A stretch of DNA of 63,618 nt, taken from assembly GCF_015351475.1 (NCBI RefSeq), contig NZ_JADKPR010000029.1:1-63618 (forward strand), read 5' to 3'. The notes beneath the pieces were generated by a model. It was not told the origin of the DNA. It worked only from the letters and a program-made list of their open reading frames with translations, and made no database searches. The translations under genes were made by a program, and so were the position numbers. This document shows, piece after piece, positions 61,076-63,618 of this stretch. Origin of the DNA: Flavobacterium sp. HJJ (lineage in GTDB: Bacteria > Bacteroidota > Bacteroidia > Flavobacteriales > Flavobacteriaceae). Position 1 is the stretch's first letter. Every line of letters begins with the position of its first letter.

Positions 61076-61101
61076 TGTCCATTATTGGACAACTTTTGTC
61101 C
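61076..61101. promoter_or_regulatory. Probable upstream activating sequence for the sigma-54 activator
   Basis: TGTCC-N6-GGACA (61076-61091) is a perfect inverted repeat. A third TGTCC follows at 61097-61101. The centre is about 97 bases upstream of the predicted sigma-54 start site, a normal place for an NtrC-type enhancer, and it lies 15-40 bases before the activator's own start codon, which would allow autoregulation. Confidence 0.6.
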
Positions 61102-61115
61102 GCAACCGAACAATA

Positions 61116-62465
61116 ATGAAAAAAACAAATGCATCCATTTTAATCATAGACGACCAGGAAGACATTCTTTTTGCCTCCAAAATGTTTCTAAAAAAGCATT
61201 TTGAAAACATTTTTACACTAAATAATCCAAAATTGGTGGTCGAATTATTGGCAAAAAATACTATAGATGTCGTTTTATTAGACATGAATTACCGGATAGG
61301 TTTTGAAGATGGAAAGGAAGGATTGTATTTGCTGAAGGAAATAAAAACGCTTTCGCCAAAAACAGTTGTTATTTTGATGACTGCTTTTGGTAAAGTGGAA
61401 ACGGCTGTTGAAGGTCTAAAAGCGGGCGCTTTTGATTATATTTTAAAGCCTTGGGAGAATGAAAAATTACTCAGTGTTGTAAAACAGGCAGTCGATATAA
61501 GCCGAAAAGAACAGAAAAAATCAAATCCTGCCGAACCAATTGATAGTTTTTTCATTGGCCATTCGGATGTGATAAAGAAAGCTTATTCATTAGCTGATAA
61601 AGTAGCCAAAACGGATGCGAATGTTCTCATTCTGGGCGAAAATGGTACAGGAAAATTTGTTTTGGCTTATCATATTTTCAATCAATCCGAGCGGAAAAAT
61701 GCACCTTTTATCCATGTCGATTTAGGTTCTTTAAATTCCAATATCTTCGAAAGCGAATTATTTGGCTATGCTAAAGGTGCTTTCACTGATGCTAAAGCAG
61801 ATACTCCAGGACGTTTTGAAATGGCTCAGAACGGAACTATTTTTTTAGACGAAATAGGAAATGTTCCGTTGCATCTGCAATCCAAACTTTTGCAGATAAT
61901 ACAAACCAAAACCGTTACCAGATTAGGAGAATCGAAACCCAGACCTCTGAATGTCCGTATTATTACAGCGACAAATCTGAATTTAAAACAGGAAGTTGCC
62001 GATAAAAACTTTAGAGAAGACTTATACTATCGCATCAACACAATGGAAATAGTATTGCCTCCTTTACGGGAACGCAACGAAGATAAAGTGCCATTAGCCG
62101 AATATCTTTTGCAAAAAATGATTACTAAGTACGAGCGTGACGAAATTATCTTTGATAAAAAAGTGATTGAACAAATAGAAAAACACGCGTGGAATGGTAA
62201 TATCCGCGAAATGGAAAACCGAATTGAGCGTGCTGTGATTCTCTGTGAGAACAATCATATTACAGTTTCAGATCTGGATTTGGAACAGATAACGGTTTAC
62301 GAAGAGAATCCAGAAGACATCCAGCTTTCAGCAATCGAAAAAGCAACTGTCGAAAGAGCACTTCTTAAAAACAATAACAATATCAGCAAAACAGCTGATG
62401 AATTGGGACTTTCCAGAGGTGCGTTATATAGACGTTTAGAAAAATATAATATCAACACTAACTGA
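61116..62465 (+). CDS. NtrC-type sigma-54-dependent response regulator
   Basis: A protein of 449 residues. The receiver domain (residues about 6-125) has the phosphorylation Asp in VVLLDMNYR near residue 56 and Lys in ILKPWEN near 108. The AAA+ domain has Walker A GENGTGKF near 174, the sigma-54 contact loop as GAFTDA near 222 (the usual form is GAFTGA), Walker B IFLDEIG near 243 and the R-fingers after FREDLYYRIN. A Fis-type helix-turn-helix ends it (NISKTADELGLSRGALYRRLEKY). It should drive the divergent efflux operon. The sensor gene overlaps by one base (TGATG). Confidence 0.94.
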   Translation: MKKTNASILIIDDQEDILFASKMFLKKHFENIFTLNNPKLVVELLAKNTIDVVLLDMNYRIGFEDGKEGLYLLKEIKTLSPKTVVILMTAFGKVETAVEGLKAGAFDYILKPWENEKLLSVVKQAVDISRKEQKKSNPAEPIDSFFIGHSDVIKKAYSLADKVAKTDANVLILGENGTGKFVLAYHIFNQSERKNAPFIHVDLGSLNSNIFESELFGYAKGAFTDAKADTPGRFEMAQNGTIFLDEIGNVPLHLQSKLLQIIQTKTVTRLGESKPRPLNVRIITATNLNLKQEVADKNFREDLYYRINTMEIVLPPLRERNEDKVPLAEYLLQKMITKYERDEIIFDKKVIEQIEKHAWNGNIREMENRIERAVILCENNHITVSDLDLEQITVYEENPEDIQLSAIEKATVERALLKNNNNISKTADELGLSRGALYRRLEKYNINTN

Positions 62466-63618
62466 TGCATCAGTCTTTCAAAATATACAACCAGATTTTT
62501 ATTCGATTGATTATTATTCTTTTGGGGACAGGTTTTGCAATTTTTATTTTTCTAAACCGCTTGATTTTTACTTCATTATTCATATTTTTTATCGATATCA
62601 TGCTTATTGTAGAAATGCATTTTTATGTCAAAAATGTGTTTTCCATTTATGACAAAACAATTAGCTCAATCCTGCAGAATGATTTTACAGCCGATTATTC
62701 AAAACACAGGTCATATAACATCTATCCCGATTTATTTCATTTGTATGAAAATTTAAAAACCAAGGAGAAAGAACGAGTTTCAAAAGATATTGTTTATCGT
62801 TCGATTCTAAACAATATTGAAAGCGGAATTATTATTCTACAGAAAAAAGAAAATGATTGGGATATCTTTTTAATGAATAATTATTTCTCCAGACATTTTA
62901 ATGTGCCGAAAGTTTCAAAATGGAAATACCTGAAAAACCAGTTGCCTTCATTATGTGCAATAATTGAAGAACAGAATTTCCAGGAAATAAAAACAGCATT
63001 AGAAATCCGTGTGAATCAGCAGGATAATCAGACTTTTGCCTTGCAGACCTCCAGAAGCGAGATTTACAATCAGGATTATTTTATTGTTTTACTGGATTCA
63101 ATTCAGAATGTAATTGAGAAAAAAGAAAAAGAAGCATGGATAAATTTGATGAAAGTGATTTCTCATGAACTTCTGAATTCAATCACTCCAATTCGATCAC
63201 TTTCTCAGAATTTACAAGATTTGGTACAGCAGGAAATCATTTCGGAAGATGATTTGGATGATATGAAAAATAGTGTTGCCACAATGCTGAGACGAAGCGA
63301 TCATTTACAGCAATTTGTAGAAAGCTATCGAAAACTGGCTATGCTGCCTTCACCAAAAAAGAAAAAAGTAAGCCTGCAGCAATTGATTGAAAACAGTTTC
63401 CAGATTATGAATCCTTTATTCAAAAAGGAACAAATTGAAGTTATAAATACAGTTTCTTTTAATCATTGGCTCCAGATAGATGCACAGCAGATAGAACAGG
63501 TTTTGATTAATCTTTTTACAAATTGCATTTTTGCGCTGAAAGAAATTTCAAAAAAAGAGATTACAATTTCGGCAGAAGTCAAAGAAAAAAGAACCTTCAT
63601 TCAAATTTCAGATAATGC
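62465..63618 (+). CDS. Sensor histidine kinase (cut by window edge)
   Basis: 384 residues are visible. Two closely spaced membrane helices (residues about 11-28 and 34-52) leave almost no periplasmic loop. A PAS-like domain lies at about 105-225. The dimerisation domain has SHELLNSITPIRSL with the phospho-acceptor His near residue 234. The ATPase domain begins with the N-box QVLINLFTNCIFAL near 345. It breaks off before the G-boxes. Its start overlaps the regulator stop codon, so the two are translated together. With so short an outside loop it may sense inside the membrane. Confidence 0.92.
   Translation, partial: MHQSFKIYNQIFIRLIIILLGTGFAIFIFLNRLIFTSLFIFFIDIMLIVEMHFYVKNVFSIYDKTISSILQNDFTADYSKHRSYNIYPDLFHLYENLKTKEKERVSKDIVYRSILNNIESGIIILQKKENDWDIFLMNNYFSRHFNVPKVSKWKYLKNQLPSLCAIIEEQNFQEIKTALEIRVNQQDNQTFALQTSRSEIYNQDYFIVLLDSIQNVIEKKEKEAWINLMKVISHELLNSITPIRSLSQNLQDLVQQEIISEDDLDDMKNSVATMLRRSDHLQQFVESYRKLAMLPSPKKKKVSLQQLIENSFQIMNPLFKKEQIEVINTVSFNHWLQIDAQQIEQVLINLFTNCIFALKEISKKEITISAEVKEKRTFIQISDN

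Overview
The window looks like chromosome of a Flavobacterium-type Bacteroidetes. The DNA is AT-rich. Promoters of the TTG(-33)/TAnnTTTG(-7) kind are visible, for example at the tRNA-Phe and susC genes. There are SusC/SusD proteins, a type IX secretion C-terminal signal on an amylase, a mevalonate isoprenoid pathway and weak Shine-Dalgarno signals. Several blocks (starch locus, coaX-lptC-surA block, tandem POT transporters with a DPP) fit what is known of Flavobacterium genomes. No species was identified by computation.

Layout: 1-135 is the start of a Nudix hydrolase. 270-3121 is an accessory block. Four single-gene units on the minus strand are separated by about 130-bp structured repeats. 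Each unit is bounded by its own inverted repeat ending in GTT/AAC. This is the architecture of an integron gene-cassette array with attC sites, with no integrase in view, and I consider it the most unusual thing in the window. 3280-5316 is comEC. 5327-11368 holds a thioredoxin-like protein, two POT peptide transporters and a dipeptidyl peptidase IV. 11795-14051 is HMG-CoA reductase plus a GHMP kinase. 14871-21134 is an envelope block: SurA/PpiD-like isomerase, CorC-like protein, small membrane protein, LptC, an outer-membrane protein and CoaX. tRNA-Phe follows at 21233. 22321-26426 holds a DUF885 peptidase, a pseudouridine synthase and a UbiA prenyltransferase. 26480-29300 holds mevalonate kinase and diphosphomevalonate decarboxylase, with a toxin-antitoxin module between them. 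29409-32793 are housekeeping genes.

32916-54002 is a complete starch/maltose utilisation locus. A six-gene minus-strand operon encodes a maltose-type MFS importer, beta-phosphoglucomutase, GH65 maltose phosphorylase, a GH13 neopullulanase-like enzyme, a GH31 alpha-glucosidase and a second GH13. A LacI regulator follows, then a divergent susC-susD-susE operon and a large amylase carrying a type IX secretion tail. The secreted amylase would cut starch outside the cell, SusCDE would bind and import oligosaccharides, periplasmic enzymes would shorten them, and maltose would be phosphorolysed in the cytoplasm to glucose and glucose-1-phosphate and then glucose-6-phosphate.

54931-60973 is a tripartite ABC efflux operon (HlyD-type adaptor, ATPase, FtsX/MacB-type permease, TolC-type channel). 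A near-consensus sigma-54 promoter lies in front of the adaptor gene. Divergent from it is an NtrC-type sigma-54 activator with its sensor kinase, which is cut off by the window end. A palindrome between them sits where an upstream activating site would be expected, so the efflux operon is probably under direct control of this two-component pair.
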